Translations under genes and position numbers: made by a program
The notes under the pieces: generated by a model
Seen by the model: only the letters and a program-made list of their open reading frames with translations
Databases searched by the model: none
What the model was told of the DNA's origin: nothing
Part shown: positions 43,659 to 53,011 of the stretch, piece by piece
Layout of the letters: every line of letters begins with the position of its first letter
How positions within the stretch are numbered: position 1 is the stretch's first letter
Assembly (NCBI GenBank): GCA_963809205.1
Contig: CAWEIS010000004.1
Location: 496,001-560,000 of the forward strand
DNA length: 64,000 nucleotides
Direction of reading: 5' to 3'
DNA from: DATLLN01 sp963809205
Lineage (GTDB): Bacteria > Actinomycetota > Thermoleophilia > Gaiellales > JAICJC01

Positions 43659-44231
43659 CTGAAGCAGGCAATCACTGTTGCCGCGATTGCGCTGGCCGCA
43701 CTGGCCTTTTTCGCGTCTTCGTCGAACACCGAAACCTCGTCCGCGTGGGTCACCAGCGGTGTCCACCACCCGACGGGCGGTCCGAGCAAGAAGGTCAAGG
43801 CGTGGCGACACCGCGTCGCGGCGACGCGGGCGACCGCCCTCCGCCACGCCCACATGATCGGGCTGCGGCCGAGCTGGGGTCACCGGGAGCGGCGCGTCTC
43901 GTCGATCCGGAAGCTGCGCCACATGGTGCACACCTGGGCCGTCAAGAACGGGGGCTGGGTCGCGTTCTGGCGTACGCACTATCCGAAGCTGATCTGCATC
44001 CACGTCCACGAGGGTGCGTGGAACGCGTACAGCCCGGCCGGCTACTACGGCGGCCTCCAGATGGACTGGTCGTTCATGCGCACCTACGGGCCGGACAAGC
44101 TGGCCCGCTACGGCGGTCGCGACGCCCGGTACTGGGTGCCCGGCGACCAGCTCGCCGTGGCCATGCGTGCCGTGCGCGTCCGCGGGTACACCCCGTGGCC
44201 GAACTCGGCCTCGGCCTGCGGCGTCCTCTAG
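43659..44231 (+). CDS. transglycosylase-like (Rpf-type) cell-wall hydrolase
   Basis: About 190 residues are read from a CTG at 43659, 9 bases after GGAGG. No ATG, GTG or TTG lies in frame there, so CTG or a one-base error turning it into TTG are the options. A hydrophobic signal (AITVAAIALAALAFFASSSN) leads to secretion. The C-terminal transglycosylase-like domain has LICIHVHEGAWNAY (catalytic Glu), YYGGLQMDWSFMRTYG, DQLAVAMRAVRVRGYTPWP and a final Cys. It would cut peptidoglycan. Its TAG overlaps the amine oxidase stop on the other strand (CTAG, 44228-44231). Confidence 0.78.
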   Translation: MKQAITVAAIALAALAFFASSSNTETSSAWVTSGVHHPTGGPSKKVKAWRHRVAATRATALRHAHMIGLRPSWGHRERRVSSIRKLRHMVHTWAVKNGGWVAFWRTHYPKLICIHVHEGAWNAYSPAGYYGGLQMDWSFMRTYGPDKLARYGGRDARYWVPGDQLAVAMRAVRVRGYTPWPNSASACGVL

Positions 44232-45559
44232 CGCAACAACGGGGTCTGACCCCTCACTGGAGTCAGCGGTCTGACCGTCCGCGCGGCGGCCAGCTTGCCC
44301 GTGCGCAGGCCGGACTCGATGGCGCCGTCGATGAAGCCCGACCAGCCGTCGGCGAAGTCGGAGCCGGCGAGCACGACGCGGCCCTCGGGCCGCTGCATCT
44401 CGCGGTGATAGGTCGTGTACCAGCCGGGGCGGTGGATCGCCCAGGTGCCGTTGGCGAACTCGTCGGCCAGCCAGTCGTGGGCGGTCACCTCGACCACCTC
44501 GAACCCGGGCATGATCGCGTCCATGTCCCGCTGGACGCGGGCGATGTCCGTGGCATCGGACTCCGAGGCGTCGCGCCCGAAGCCGATCAGCATCTGGGTG
44601 CCGTCCTCGAATACCTCCTCAGTCGCCAGGTAGCCGAACGGGTGCCGCGGCTGGATCGAGTTCTGCGTGACCTCGCTGCCGCGGACGCGGATGAAGATCT
44701 TGATGCCCCGGGAGGCCTGGCCGAGCGCGATGCCCTGCCGCTTGCGCTCCGAGAGCTGCGGCGTGAAGTCGATCGCACCCAGCGCGTTCAGCGGCACGGC
44801 CACCACCACCACCGCAGCCGCCCGGTGCACCTCGCCGGACCGCGTTTCGACCTCGACGCCGTCGTCTGACTGGCGCACGGCCGCGACCGGCGTCGCCAGG
44901 CGGACGTCCACCGGGGCGGCCTGGTGGATCGCCTGCAGCAGCGAGACGGTGCCGTCCTTCAGCGTCACCCGGCCACCGGTGTACTGCGTCAGGCGCAGGC
45001 TGTAGCCGGACAGGGCGTGCCAGCGCAGGACGCTGACGGCGCCGGCGTCCTCGAGGTGGCCGTGGGCCAGCGACTCGAGCTCCGCCCACAGCACGTCGAG
45101 CTCCTCGCCGTCGAGCTCCAGCTGCGCGATCCGCTCGGCAATCGTCAGCCGGTCGAAGCGCTCCAGCCGGTCGATAGCGAGCAGCGGATCATGGGGGTTG
45201 GGCAGTGCATCCTCGACGCCCTGCACGAACCGGTTCCAGCCGCGCTCGGCGATCGCGTCGCGGTCGGCGGCCGAGCCCTCGCGCCGCGCGCCGTTGACGT
45301 ACCAGCCGACGTCCTCATCCTCAGGGCTGAGCACGACCTCGAGCCCGCCCCGGGTGATCTCCGAGAACGTGTGAGGCTGGTGCCAGTGCACCCAGCCGCC
45401 GCCGAGCTCGATCCGCAGATCCCCCCACGGCGCCGTCCAGGTGCGCCCGCCGAGCCGGTCGCGGGCCTCCAGCAGCAGCACGGAACGCCCGCGCAGTGAG
45501 GCCTCACGGGCGGCGGTGACCCCGGCGAACCCGCCGCCGATGACGATCACATCGGGCAT
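44228..45559 (-). CDS. flavin monoamine oxidase-family protein
   Basis: The protein is 443 residues. The FAD motif DVIVIGGGFAGVTAARE, the GG-R-T motif RDRLGGRTWTAPWGD and the C-terminal FAD contact GRVVLAGSDFADGWSGFID match flavin amine oxidases (MAO/putrescine-oxidase group). It would deaminate a primary amine with release of H2O2. Its final residues (PVRGQTPLLR) are encoded by a REP repeat, so the C-terminus seems shaped by that element. Its stop overlaps the transglycosylase stop. It diverges from the c-di-GMP gene across a region with a perfect 14-bp palindrome. Confidence 0.87.
   Translation of the reverse strand: MPDVIVIGGGFAGVTAAREASLRGRSVLLLEARDRLGGRTWTAPWGDLRIELGGGWVHWHQPHTFSEITRGGLEVVLSPEDEDVGWYVNGARREGSAADRDAIAERGWNRFVQGVEDALPNPHDPLLAIDRLERFDRLTIAERIAQLELDGEELDVLWAELESLAHGHLEDAGAVSVLRWHALSGYSLRLTQYTGGRVTLKDGTVSLLQAIHQAAPVDVRLATPVAAVRQSDDGVEVETRSGEVHRAAAVVVVAVPLNALGAIDFTPQLSERKRQGIALGQASRGIKIFIRVRGSEVTQNSIQPRHPFGYLATEEVFEDGTQMLIGFGRDASESDATDIARVQRDMDAIMPGFEVVEVTAHDWLADEFANGTWAIHRPGWYTTYHREMQRPEGRVVLAGSDFADGWSGFIDGAIESGLRTGKLAAARTVRPLTPVRGQTPLLR
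44234..44254. repeat. REP copy at the end of the monoamine oxidase gene
   Basis: CAACAACGGGGTCTGACCCC plus one T at 44234-44254 is the same core and arm as the palindromes that bound the RAYT element. It lies at the 3' end of the minus-strand amine oxidase gene and encodes its last residues (GQTPLLR). A second degenerate half (GTCAGCGGTCTGAC) follows at 44262-44275. Confidence 0.7.
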
Positions 45560-45582
45560 GGCCGGCGATGCTACCCCACCCC

Positions 45583-45596
45583 TGACTGATCAGTCA
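45583..45596. promoter_or_regulatory. perfect 14-bp palindrome, TetR-type operator candidate
   Basis: TGACTGATCAGTCA (45583-45596) is a perfect palindrome in the 96-bp gap between the amine oxidase (minus) and the GGDEF-EAL gene (plus). The sequence resembles TetR-family operators. No tetR gene is seen in the window, so the binder would be encoded elsewhere. Confidence 0.5.
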
Positions 45597-45655
45597 ATCA
45601 GGACCCTCCGCGAACCATCCTCAATGAACCGCCGCCAGGTGCCGATACGCACTCC

Positions 45656-48253
45656 ATGCTCGCGGCCGACCGTTTGCGCGCCCTCGTCGACCTCTCGCGG
45701 ACCCTCTCCTCCAGCCTCGACCTGAAGGACGTCCTGCGCAGCTTCACGGCTCACGCGATCACGCTCACCGGGGCGTCCGGCACCGCCGTCTCGATGTGGG
45801 ACCGGGAGCGCGACCTGCTGGTCACGCTGACCGACTACGAGGATCACGTGATCGACGAGATCGCCGAGGCCAACATGGAGTATGCGCTGGCCGACTTCCC
45901 CGCCTCGATGGCGGTGATGACGGAGCAGCAGCCGGTGGTCGTCAGCGTCGCCGACGAGCACGCCGATGCGTCGGAGCGGGCGCTGCTCGAGGAGGGCGGC
46001 TACCGCACGCTACTGATGCTGCCGCTGGTCTCGCGCGGCGACTCTGTCGGGCTGCTGGAGATCGTCGACGTCGCCGACCGGGTGTGGAACGAGCACGACC
46101 TGGAGTTCTTCCGCTCGCTGGCCGACATCGTCGGCGCCGCCGTCCACACCGCTCTGCTGAACGAGCAGCAGCGGGAGGCCGAGAACCGCTACCGCAGCCT
46201 GGTCGAGCACCTGCCCGCCGTCACCTACGTGGATGTGGCAGGCACCGGCGACCCGGTGTACGTCAGCCCCCAGTTGCAGACGCTGATGGGCGTGCCCGCC
46301 GAGGAGTGGACGAGCGGCCCGGACGGCTGGGTCCAGCGGATGCATCCGGACGACCTGTTCGCGGCCGACCGCTATCGCGATGCCGTCGAGGCCGGGGATT
46401 CGTACTCGGCCGAGTACCGACTGATCGACGTGGACGGCCGCGTCCGCTGGTTCCGCGACGACGCCGCGCCCGTGCGCGACGCGTCCGGCACCGCCCGCTT
46501 CATGCAGGGCGTGATCTTCGAGGTGACCGACCACAAGGAGAACGAGGCGCAGCTGCTGGAGTCCGAGCAGCGGTTCCGCGAGCTGCTGGAGAACGTCCGC
46601 CTGGCCGCGATCACGACCGACCTCGAGGGTCGCATCGTGTTCGTCAACGAGTACTTCGCCGAGCTCTCCGGCTGGTGGGACGACGAGCTGCTCGGCCGGT
46701 CGTGGGTTGAGACGTTCGTCGCCGGCGAAGGCAGCGACGGCGAGCGCGCATTCCTGGCCGAGCTGGCCCAGGGGCGCGTGATCCCCCACCGCGAGGGCGC
46801 GATCCTCACCCGCACCCGCGAGACGCGGCTCTTCTCCTGGAACGCGACCCCGCTGCGCGACAGCGACGGCACGGTCACCGGCAGCGCCTGGATCGGCGAG
46901 GACATCACCGACCGCCGCAAGGCCGAGCAGGAGCTGGCCCGCCTGGCGTACCACGACTCGCTGACCGGGCTGCCCAACCGCATCCTGTTCCAGGAGCACC
47001 TGGAGCTGGCGCTGGCCCGCGCCGAGCGCACCGGCACCGGGGTGGCTGTGCTGTACGTCGACCTGGACGACTTCAAGCTCGTCAACGACAGCTTCGGGCA
47101 TGGGGCCGGCGACGAGCTGCTGTGCGAGGTCGCCAATCGCCTGCGGCTGTCGACGCGCTCGTCAGACGTGGTCGCCCGCCAGGGCGGCGACGAGTTCCTG
47201 ATCCTGATCGCCGACGTGGACGTCGAGGACCAGCGGACGCTCGATATCGGCGAGGTCGCTCGCAAGGTGGCCGAGGAGGTGCGCGAGGCGGTGTCGCGGC
47301 CGATGGTGCTGTCCGAGACCGAGATCTACACCAGCGCCAGCCTCGGCATCAGCCTGTGGCCGGTGGACGCGAGCGACGCCACCACCCTGCTCAAGCACGC
47401 CGACATCGCGATGTACAAGGCCAAGGAGTCGGGCCGCGACCAGTACCAGCTGTTCACCTCCACCGGCCGCGACCCGCGGGCGCAGCTGTCGATGGCCGGC
47501 CGCCTGCGCGGCGCCGTCGACCGCGACGAGCTGATGCTCCACTACCAGCCGATCGTCGCCCTGCAGAGCGGCGAGATCGTCGGCGCCGAGGCGCTGCTCC
47601 GCTGGCAGGACGGCGACCGCGGCGTGGTCATGCCCGGCGAGTTCATTCCGCTGGCCGAGCGCACCGGCCTGATCGCCGGGCTGTCCGACTGGGTGATCGA
47701 GGAGGCCTGCCGCCAGGGTGCGCGCTGGCGCGAGCGGGGAATCGACGTCTACATCTCGGTCAACCTGCCGGCGATCTTCTGGCAGCCGACCGCGATGCGC
47801 CAGGTGCTGGAGACCATCGAGTCGTTCGGCCTCTCGGCGGAACGGATGATGATCGAGATCACGGAGTCCACGGTGATGGCCGACGCTCTGCGGTCCGAGC
47901 CGATCATCGCCGAGCTCCACGAGCGCGGGCTGCGGCTGGCGATCGACGACTTCGGCACCGGCCACTCGTCCCTGTCGCGGCTCAACCAGATGCAGGTGAC
48001 GACGCTCAAGATCGACCGCTCGTTCATCGCCGACCTGCCGGCCGACCGCAGCGCCGCGGTGCTGGTCACGTCGATCGTGCAGCTGGCCAAGAACCTGGGG
48101 CTGCAGCCGCTGGCCGAGGGCATCGAGACCGAGGAGCAGCACGCGTTCCTGGTCGCCCGCGGCTGCCCGCTGGGCCAGGGCTTCCTGTTCTCGAAGGCCG
48201 TCCCGGCCGAGCAGATGGAGCGCCTGTACCTGGCGCGGCGGCAGGCCGCGTAA
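45656..48253 (+). CDS. GAF-PAS-PAS-GGDEF-EAL c-di-GMP turnover protein
   Basis: The protein is 865 residues with no membrane segment. The order is GAF (about 10-165), two PAS domains (about 175-295 and 300-420), GGDEF (about 425-600) and EAL (about 605-860). GGDEF is intact (RQGGDEFLI) with an I-site RSSD exactly five residues upstream, so feedback inhibition is likely. The EAL domain has GAEALLRW, EITEST, DDFGTGHSSL, KIDRSFI and EGIETEEQ, i.e. all catalytic motifs. It could both make and degrade c-di-GMP, responding to small ligands. No partner gene is obvious. Confidence 0.92.
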   Translation: MLAADRLRALVDLSRTLSSSLDLKDVLRSFTAHAITLTGASGTAVSMWDRERDLLVTLTDYEDHVIDEIAEANMEYALADFPASMAVMTEQQPVVVSVADEHADASERALLEEGGYRTLLMLPLVSRGDSVGLLEIVDVADRVWNEHDLEFFRSLADIVGAAVHTALLNEQQREAENRYRSLVEHLPAVTYVDVAGTGDPVYVSPQLQTLMGVPAEEWTSGPDGWVQRMHPDDLFAADRYRDAVEAGDSYSAEYRLIDVDGRVRWFRDDAAPVRDASGTARFMQGVIFEVTDHKENEAQLLESEQRFRELLENVRLAAITTDLEGRIVFVNEYFAELSGWWDDELLGRSWVETFVAGEGSDGERAFLAELAQGRVIPHREGAILTRTRETRLFSWNATPLRDSDGTVTGSAWIGEDITDRRKAEQELARLAYHDSLTGLPNRILFQEHLELALARAERTGTGVAVLYVDLDDFKLVNDSFGHGAGDELLCEVANRLRLSTRSSDVVARQGGDEFLILIADVDVEDQRTLDIGEVARKVAEEVREAVSRPMVLSETEIYTSASLGISLWPVDASDATTLLKHADIAMYKAKESGRDQYQLFTSTGRDPRAQLSMAGRLRGAVDRDELMLHYQPIVALQSGEIVGAEALLRWQDGDRGVVMPGEFIPLAERTGLIAGLSDWVIEEACRQGARWRERGIDVYISVNLPAIFWQPTAMRQVLETIESFGLSAERMMIEITESTVMADALRSEPIIAELHERGLRLAIDDFGTGHSSLSRLNQMQVTTLKIDRSFIADLPADRSAAVLVTSIVQLAKNLGLQPLAEGIETEEQHAFLVARGCPLGQGFLFSKAVPAEQMERLYLARRQAA

Positions 48254-48275
48254 GCGCCGAAGCTATCCTTCGGGC

Positions 48276-48899
48276 ATGGTCGCGATCACGCCAGACGCGC
48301 TCGAGCGGGTGCTCGAGGTGCGCTCCAAGGAGCCGGATTCCGAGGATCTCGCCCTGTGGGTCGAGGTCGCAGGCGTCTCCGGCAACGCCTTCACCTATGA
48401 CATGGCGTTCCTGCGGCGGGAGGAGATCGATCCCACCGACCTGGTCGCCGAGCAGAGCGGGCTGACCCTGGTCTGGCCGGCGCACTGCGCCAGTGAGCTG
48501 GAGCGGGCGACGATCGCCGTCGACCCGCAGCTGGGCGGCGGCCTGGTGATCGAGAACCCGAACACGCCAAGCCCGGCGTTCGGCGCCGCGCCGGACAGCC
48601 TGTCGGGCACGGTGCAGGAGCGGGTCGCCCAGGTGATCGCGTACCACATCAACCCGGCGATCGCCTCGCACGGCGGCGCCTGCGCACTGGTCGGCGTCGA
48701 GGGCGACGCTGCGATGGTGCAGCTGATGGGCGGGTGTCAGGGCTGCGGCATGTCCCGGGTCACCCTGCAGCAGGGGATCGAGGCCGCGATCCTCTCCAGC
48801 GTGCCGGAGATCACGCGCGTCGTTGACGTCACCGACCACGCCGCGGGCACGACGCCGTTCTACGCGCCGGTTTCTGACGGAACCCCGCAAAGTGCGTGA
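48276..48899 (+). CDS. nfuA: NfuA/NifU-like iron-sulfur scaffold protein
   Basis: The protein is 207 residues. The N-terminal half is IscA-like (HesB fold, without its Cys set), and the C-terminal NifU domain has MGGCQGCGMSRVTL, the CxxC that holds a [4Fe-4S] cluster, within VQLMGGCQGCGM. As in NfuA it would carry clusters to apo-proteins under iron or oxidative stress. It starts 22 bp after the c-di-GMP gene. The next gene is convergent after a 218-bp gap that contains a 13-bp-stem hairpin. Confidence 0.85.
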   Translation: MVAITPDALERVLEVRSKEPDSEDLALWVEVAGVSGNAFTYDMAFLRREEIDPTDLVAEQSGLTLVWPAHCASELERATIAVDPQLGGGLVIENPNTPSPAFGAAPDSLSGTVQERVAQVIAYHINPAIASHGGACALVGVEGDAAMVQLMGGCQGCGMSRVTLQQGIEAAILSSVPEITRVVDVTDHAAGTTPFYAPVSDGTPQSA

Positions 48900-49078
48900 A
48901 AAACCGGGTTGCATCCGGTGACCGGCTGGCGTAGCTTTCCTTTTGCGCCGCTCAGGGCAGCCAAGTAGGTTGAAACCGGGCGGAGGGATCGTAGAGGCGA
49001 CTCGAACGTTCCTTCGGCCGGCGGACGAAAGGCACGCTGGGGCGGCGAATCCTTTTAACGTTTCAGCGCCGCGAGGCG

Positions 49079-49108
49079 CGGAGGGGGCCGGTCGCCCGGC
49101 CCCCTCCG
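49079..49108. terminator. 13-bp-stem terminator hairpin between convergent genes
   Basis: CGGAGGGGGCCGG (49079-49091) and CCGGCCCCCTCCG (49096-49108) are perfect 13-base arms with loop TCGC. It lies 180 bases after nfuA and 10 bases before the permease stop, on both strands downstream of convergent genes. No U-tract follows, so it may act as a bidirectional or Rho-independent stabilising stem. Confidence 0.65.
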
Positions 49109-49117
49109 TCGCGTGCG

Positions 49118-50683
49118 TTAGTTCAGCTCCGACTCCGCAGCCGTTGCGCTGGGGAGCTCGGGCCCGGTGAACCAGTTCTTCGCCGAGACGGCCCACCAGA
49201 TGCCGGTCGCGATGATCACGCCGAACACCAGGATCGGCGCGTAGTTGACGGCGCCGTTGTCGAGAGCGAAGCCGTCGTTGCCCGGAATGCCGATGGGCGA
49301 GAAGGGCATCGAGAAGTAGATACACACGATGATCACCTCGAGCACGGCGATCGGGCACATCCACTTGTACTTGTTGCCCAGCGTCCAGGGGCCGGTGACG
49401 AATGAGTCGCCCATCCGCCACCGCAGGTAGATCGGGATCGCGTACGCGATGTACAGGCCGATCACGGTGATCTGGGTCAGCGCGTAGAACGCGAACGGGA
49501 TGTTGGCCTCGTTGCCGTACAGGGCCGGCAGGGCGACGATCAGGCACAGCACGGCCACCAGCAGCGTGGCGTTGACCGGCGCATGCGACTTGGTCACCTT
49601 CGACCAGATCTGGTGGCCGGGGATCGCGCGGTCGCGGCTGAACGCGAACGTCATCCGCGAGGCGCTGGTCATGCCCGAGCCGGCGCAGAAGAACTGGCCG
49701 ACGGTGGCGATGATCATCACCGTCTTGAACGCCGCCAATCCCAGTGCCGAGGCGAAGATGCCGACCACGTAGCCGGCGCCGTACGGGTTGTCGCCGTTGA
49801 CGTTGTTGATGAAGTCAACGTGCGACGCGGCGAACGTGAACAGCAGCAGCAGGATCCAGCCGCCGACGGCCGAGTAGAAGATCGCCTTCCACAGCCCCTT
49901 GGCTGCTGCCGTCGATGCCGCCCGCGTTTCCTCGGACAGGTGGGCGCACGCGTCGTAGCCGGTGATCGTGTACTGCGTCAGCAGGAACCCGAGCGGCAGG
50001 ATGTAGAACCAGTACTTGCCCTCGGCGAAGCCCGAGTTGTTGATCCGCTCGGTGAACACGAACGAGATGCTCTGGTGGTTGTCCACCCCGAAGATCAGGA
50101 TCAGGGCGATCACCACGGGCCCGCCGATGTGCCAGTACGCCGACGTGTTGTTCCAGTATTTGAGGATGTGGCTGGGGAACAGGTTCAGGATCGTGTGACA
50201 GGTCAGGAAGATGATGTAGATGATGAAGATGTTGGTCAGGTCGAAGGCGTTGTAGCTCGAGTCGAACAGCCCCAGCGTGTACGACGCGAACAGCGCACAG
50301 CCGTAGTCCACCGAGGCGACCACCCCGATCAGGCCGACCAGGTTGAACCAGCCCGTGAACCAGCCCCAGGCCGGTCCGCCGAGCCGCAGCGACCAGTAGT
50401 AGATGCCGCCTGCCGTCGGGAATGCCGACAGGATCTCGGACATGCAGAAACCGATAATCAGGATGAATGCCGAGATGATCGGCCAGCCCCAGCTGATCGC
50501 GATCGGGCCGCCGTTGTTCCACGCCTGGCCATAGGTCGTGAAGCACCCCGCCAGGATGGAGATGATGGAGAACGAGATCGCGAAGTTCGTGAACTGGCCC
50601 CAGGAGCGCTCGAGCTCCTGGTCGTAGCCGAGCTCCTTCAGCTGTCTGGAATCGGCGTCGAGCGTCCGTTCGGTCTCGGACAT
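49118..50683 (-). CDS. APC-family amino acid permease (GABA permease-like)
   Basis: The protein is 521 residues with about 12 transmembrane segments, the first at residue about 30 (FAISFSIISILAGCFTTYG, with small-residue break), and GYDACAHLSEETRAA in the middle, typical of the ACT/GABA permease branch. GGGGAGGGCACC before the ATG is a good ribosome site. It would import an amino acid or GABA with proton or sodium. It is separate from the earlier permease and lies upstream on the opposite strand to nfuA. Confidence 0.86.
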   Translation of the reverse strand: MSETERTLDADSRQLKELGYDQELERSWGQFTNFAISFSIISILAGCFTTYGQAWNNGGPIAISWGWPIISAFILIIGFCMSEILSAFPTAGGIYYWSLRLGGPAWGWFTGWFNLVGLIGVVASVDYGCALFASYTLGLFDSSYNAFDLTNIFIIYIIFLTCHTILNLFPSHILKYWNNTSAYWHIGGPVVIALILIFGVDNHQSISFVFTERINNSGFAEGKYWFYILPLGFLLTQYTITGYDACAHLSEETRAASTAAAKGLWKAIFYSAVGGWILLLLFTFAASHVDFINNVNGDNPYGAGYVVGIFASALGLAAFKTVMIIATVGQFFCAGSGMTSASRMTFAFSRDRAIPGHQIWSKVTKSHAPVNATLLVAVLCLIVALPALYGNEANIPFAFYALTQITVIGLYIAYAIPIYLRWRMGDSFVTGPWTLGNKYKWMCPIAVLEVIIVCIYFSMPFSPIGIPGNDGFALDNGAVNYAPILVFGVIIATGIWWAVSAKNWFTGPELPSATAAESELN

Positions 50684-50745
50684 TGGTGCCCTCCCCTTTC
50701 CGTCGGTGAGCGCGAGCGCCGAAGATCATACGGATGTGCCCGGAC

Positions 50746-51879
50746 TTAATCGAGCGCGCCGGCCAGATCGGCCACGAGGTCGTCCGCGGCCTCGATCCCG
50801 ACGGACAACCGCACCAGGTTGGGCGGCGTTGCGAAGGGCGCATCGGCCGTGGAGGCGTGCGTCATCTGGGCGGGCGTCTCGATCAGGCTCTCGACGCCGC
50901 CCAGGCTCTCGGCGAGCGACCAGATGCGGGTCTTCGCCACCAGGTCGAGCGCCCGCCGCTCGTCGTCGACGAGGAACGACACCATGCCGCCGAAGTCGTC
51001 CATCTGACGGGCGGCGATCTCGTGGCCCGGATGCGCGGCGAGGCCCGGCCAGAGCACGCGCTCGACGGCGGCGTGGATCTCCAGCAGCTCGACCACGGCG
51101 CGGGCGTTCGCGCAGTGCTGGCGCATCCGCACGGCCAGCGTCTTCAGCCCGCGCAGCACCAGCCAGGCGTCGAGCGGGCCGGGCACCGCGCCCAGGCTGT
51201 TCTGGAGGAACCCCAGCCGCTCGGCGACCGCGGCGTCGCTGGTCGCAGCGAAGCCGCCGACCAGGTCGGAATGGCCGCCCAGGTACTTGGTGGTCGAGTG
51301 GACGACGATGTCGGCGCCCAGCTCCAGCGGCCGCTGGAGGTACGGCGAGGCGAAGGTGTTGTCCACCACGACGAGCGCACCGACCTGGTGCGCGGCGCGC
51401 GCGGCGGCGGCGATGTCGACGACGTTCAGGAGCGGGTTGGTCGGCGACTCAAGCCAGACGATTCGCGTCTGGTCGTCGAGGTGCGCGGCCAGGCCGGCGT
51501 TCGCCTGCTCGGCGGACACGTAGGTGAAGTCGTAGCCCTTCGGCGCGTAGACCTTCGAGAACAGCCTGTAGGTACCGCCGTAGACGTCGTTCACCGAGAC
51601 CACCCGCTGGCCGGGATCGACCAGATGCATGATCGTGGTCGTCGCGGCCATCCCGGAGGCGAACGCGAACCCGTGCTCGGCGCTTTCCAGCGACGCAAGG
51701 CAGCGCTCCAGCGCGCGCCTGGTCGGATTGGCCGTACGCGAGTAGTCGTATCCCTGCTTCAGCTCGCCGACCGCCTCCTGGACGTACGTGGAGGTCTGGT
51801 AGATCGGCACCGCGACCGCGCCGGTGCTGGGATCGGGCTCCTGGCCCTCGTGGATGGCGCGGGTCTCGAACTCGGTCAC
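50746..51879 (-). CDS. metB: cystathionine gamma-synthase/lyase-like PLP enzyme
   Basis: The protein is 377 residues from a GTG overlapping the stop of the glycosylase gene. The Cys/Met metabolism PLP fold is plain: YSRTANPTRRALE near residue 46, FASGMAATTTIMH and the PLP lysine in HSTTKYLGGHSD (Lys198). SLGGVESLIETPAQMTHAS is the substrate-side loop. It would make cystathionine from O-acyl-homoserine and cysteine, or cleave it; the direction is not decidable. With cystathionine beta-synthase upstream it forms a transsulfuration pair. Confidence 0.88.
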   Translation of the reverse strand: MTEFETRAIHEGQEPDPSTGAVAVPIYQTSTYVQEAVGELKQGYDYSRTANPTRRALERCLASLESAEHGFAFASGMAATTTIMHLVDPGQRVVSVNDVYGGTYRLFSKVYAPKGYDFTYVSAEQANAGLAAHLDDQTRIVWLESPTNPLLNVVDIAAAARAAHQVGALVVVDNTFASPYLQRPLELGADIVVHSTTKYLGGHSDLVGGFAATSDAAVAERLGFLQNSLGAVPGPLDAWLVLRGLKTLAVRMRQHCANARAVVELLEIHAAVERVLWPGLAAHPGHEIAARQMDDFGGMVSFLVDDERRALDLVAKTRIWSLAESLGGVESLIETPAQMTHASTADAPFATPPNLVRLSVGIEAADDLVADLAGALD

Positions 51880-53011
51880 GCTGCGCGGACGATAGTCGAG
51901 ACGCCGACCACCGTGGCAAGCCGGGCGAGCGCCCTGTCCAGCGCCTCGTCGCGGGATCCCGTCCAGCGCACCTTCGGCTCCGGGTGGAGGGCCAGCAGGC
52001 GCAGCTCGCCGGCCTTGCGGTCGGTTCGCACGTCGCAGCGGGCGACGATCCGCGTGCCATGCAGGAGGGGCAGGACGTAGTAGCCGTACACCCGCTCGTG
52101 GGGCCGCTTGTAGACCTCGATCAGGTGGCGGAAGCCGAGCAGGCGGTCGGCCATCGGCCGGTCCCACAGCAGGTTGTCGAACGGCGAGAGCAGCACCGCG
52201 GCGCCGCGCCCATCCACCGGATCCCCCGGGGGTACGAGCACCGGCGCGCCGCCATCGGCAACCTCCAGGCGCTGCAGGCGGCCCTCATCGACCAGCGCCG
52301 CGACGTGGTCGCGGATGCGGGCGATCCCGCCGCGCAGCCGGTTGTGCTCGACCACGCCCGATTCGGTCAGCACGCCGCGGGCGTGGACGGCGCGCTCGAT
52401 CAGCCCGCGCAGCATCCCGGTCTCGTCCGGCACCGGCGCGCCCAGCACGTCGTCCGGGATCACCCGCTCGGGAAGGTCGTACAGCCGCTGGAAGCCCTGC
52501 CGTCCGGCGATCACCAGCCGGCCCGTCGACCACAGCGCCTCCAGCACGCGCTTCGCCGGCTTGTAGCCCCACATGCCGCCCGAGCCCTCGCCCTCGAAGT
52601 CGCGTGAGCCGAGCGGCCCGCGCTCGGCGATCTCGGCCATCACGCGGTCGGTCAGCTCCGGCTCCTTCTGCAGGATCGGGCCCCACCATGGGTGCTCGGT
52701 CGAGGCCAGCATCACGCTGCGGTAGAGCGGCCAGTCGGCGATCGGCAGCAGGCAGGCCTCGTGCGCCCAGTACTCGAAGACGCGGCCGGCGCCCAGCAGC
52801 TTCGAGACCGTGCCGCGGCGGTAGGTGCCGACGCGCGAGCCGATCGTCAGCCGGTGGGCGCGGTCGACGGCCGAGATCGAGTCGAGCTGCACCGCCGAGA
52901 GGCGGTCGATGATCGCCTCCACCTCGGCGGGGCGGGCGGTGCGCGCCCGGGCGGCGAAGCCCTGGGCTGCGACGGCGCGCTCGCGCAGCTCGGCGACCTT
53001 GACCGGCTGCG

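Noticed and set aside
48900..49078. Riboswitch or small RNA after nfuA
   Set aside because: The gap lies downstream of two convergent genes and shows no recognisable riboswitch core; only the terminator-like stem is supportable.
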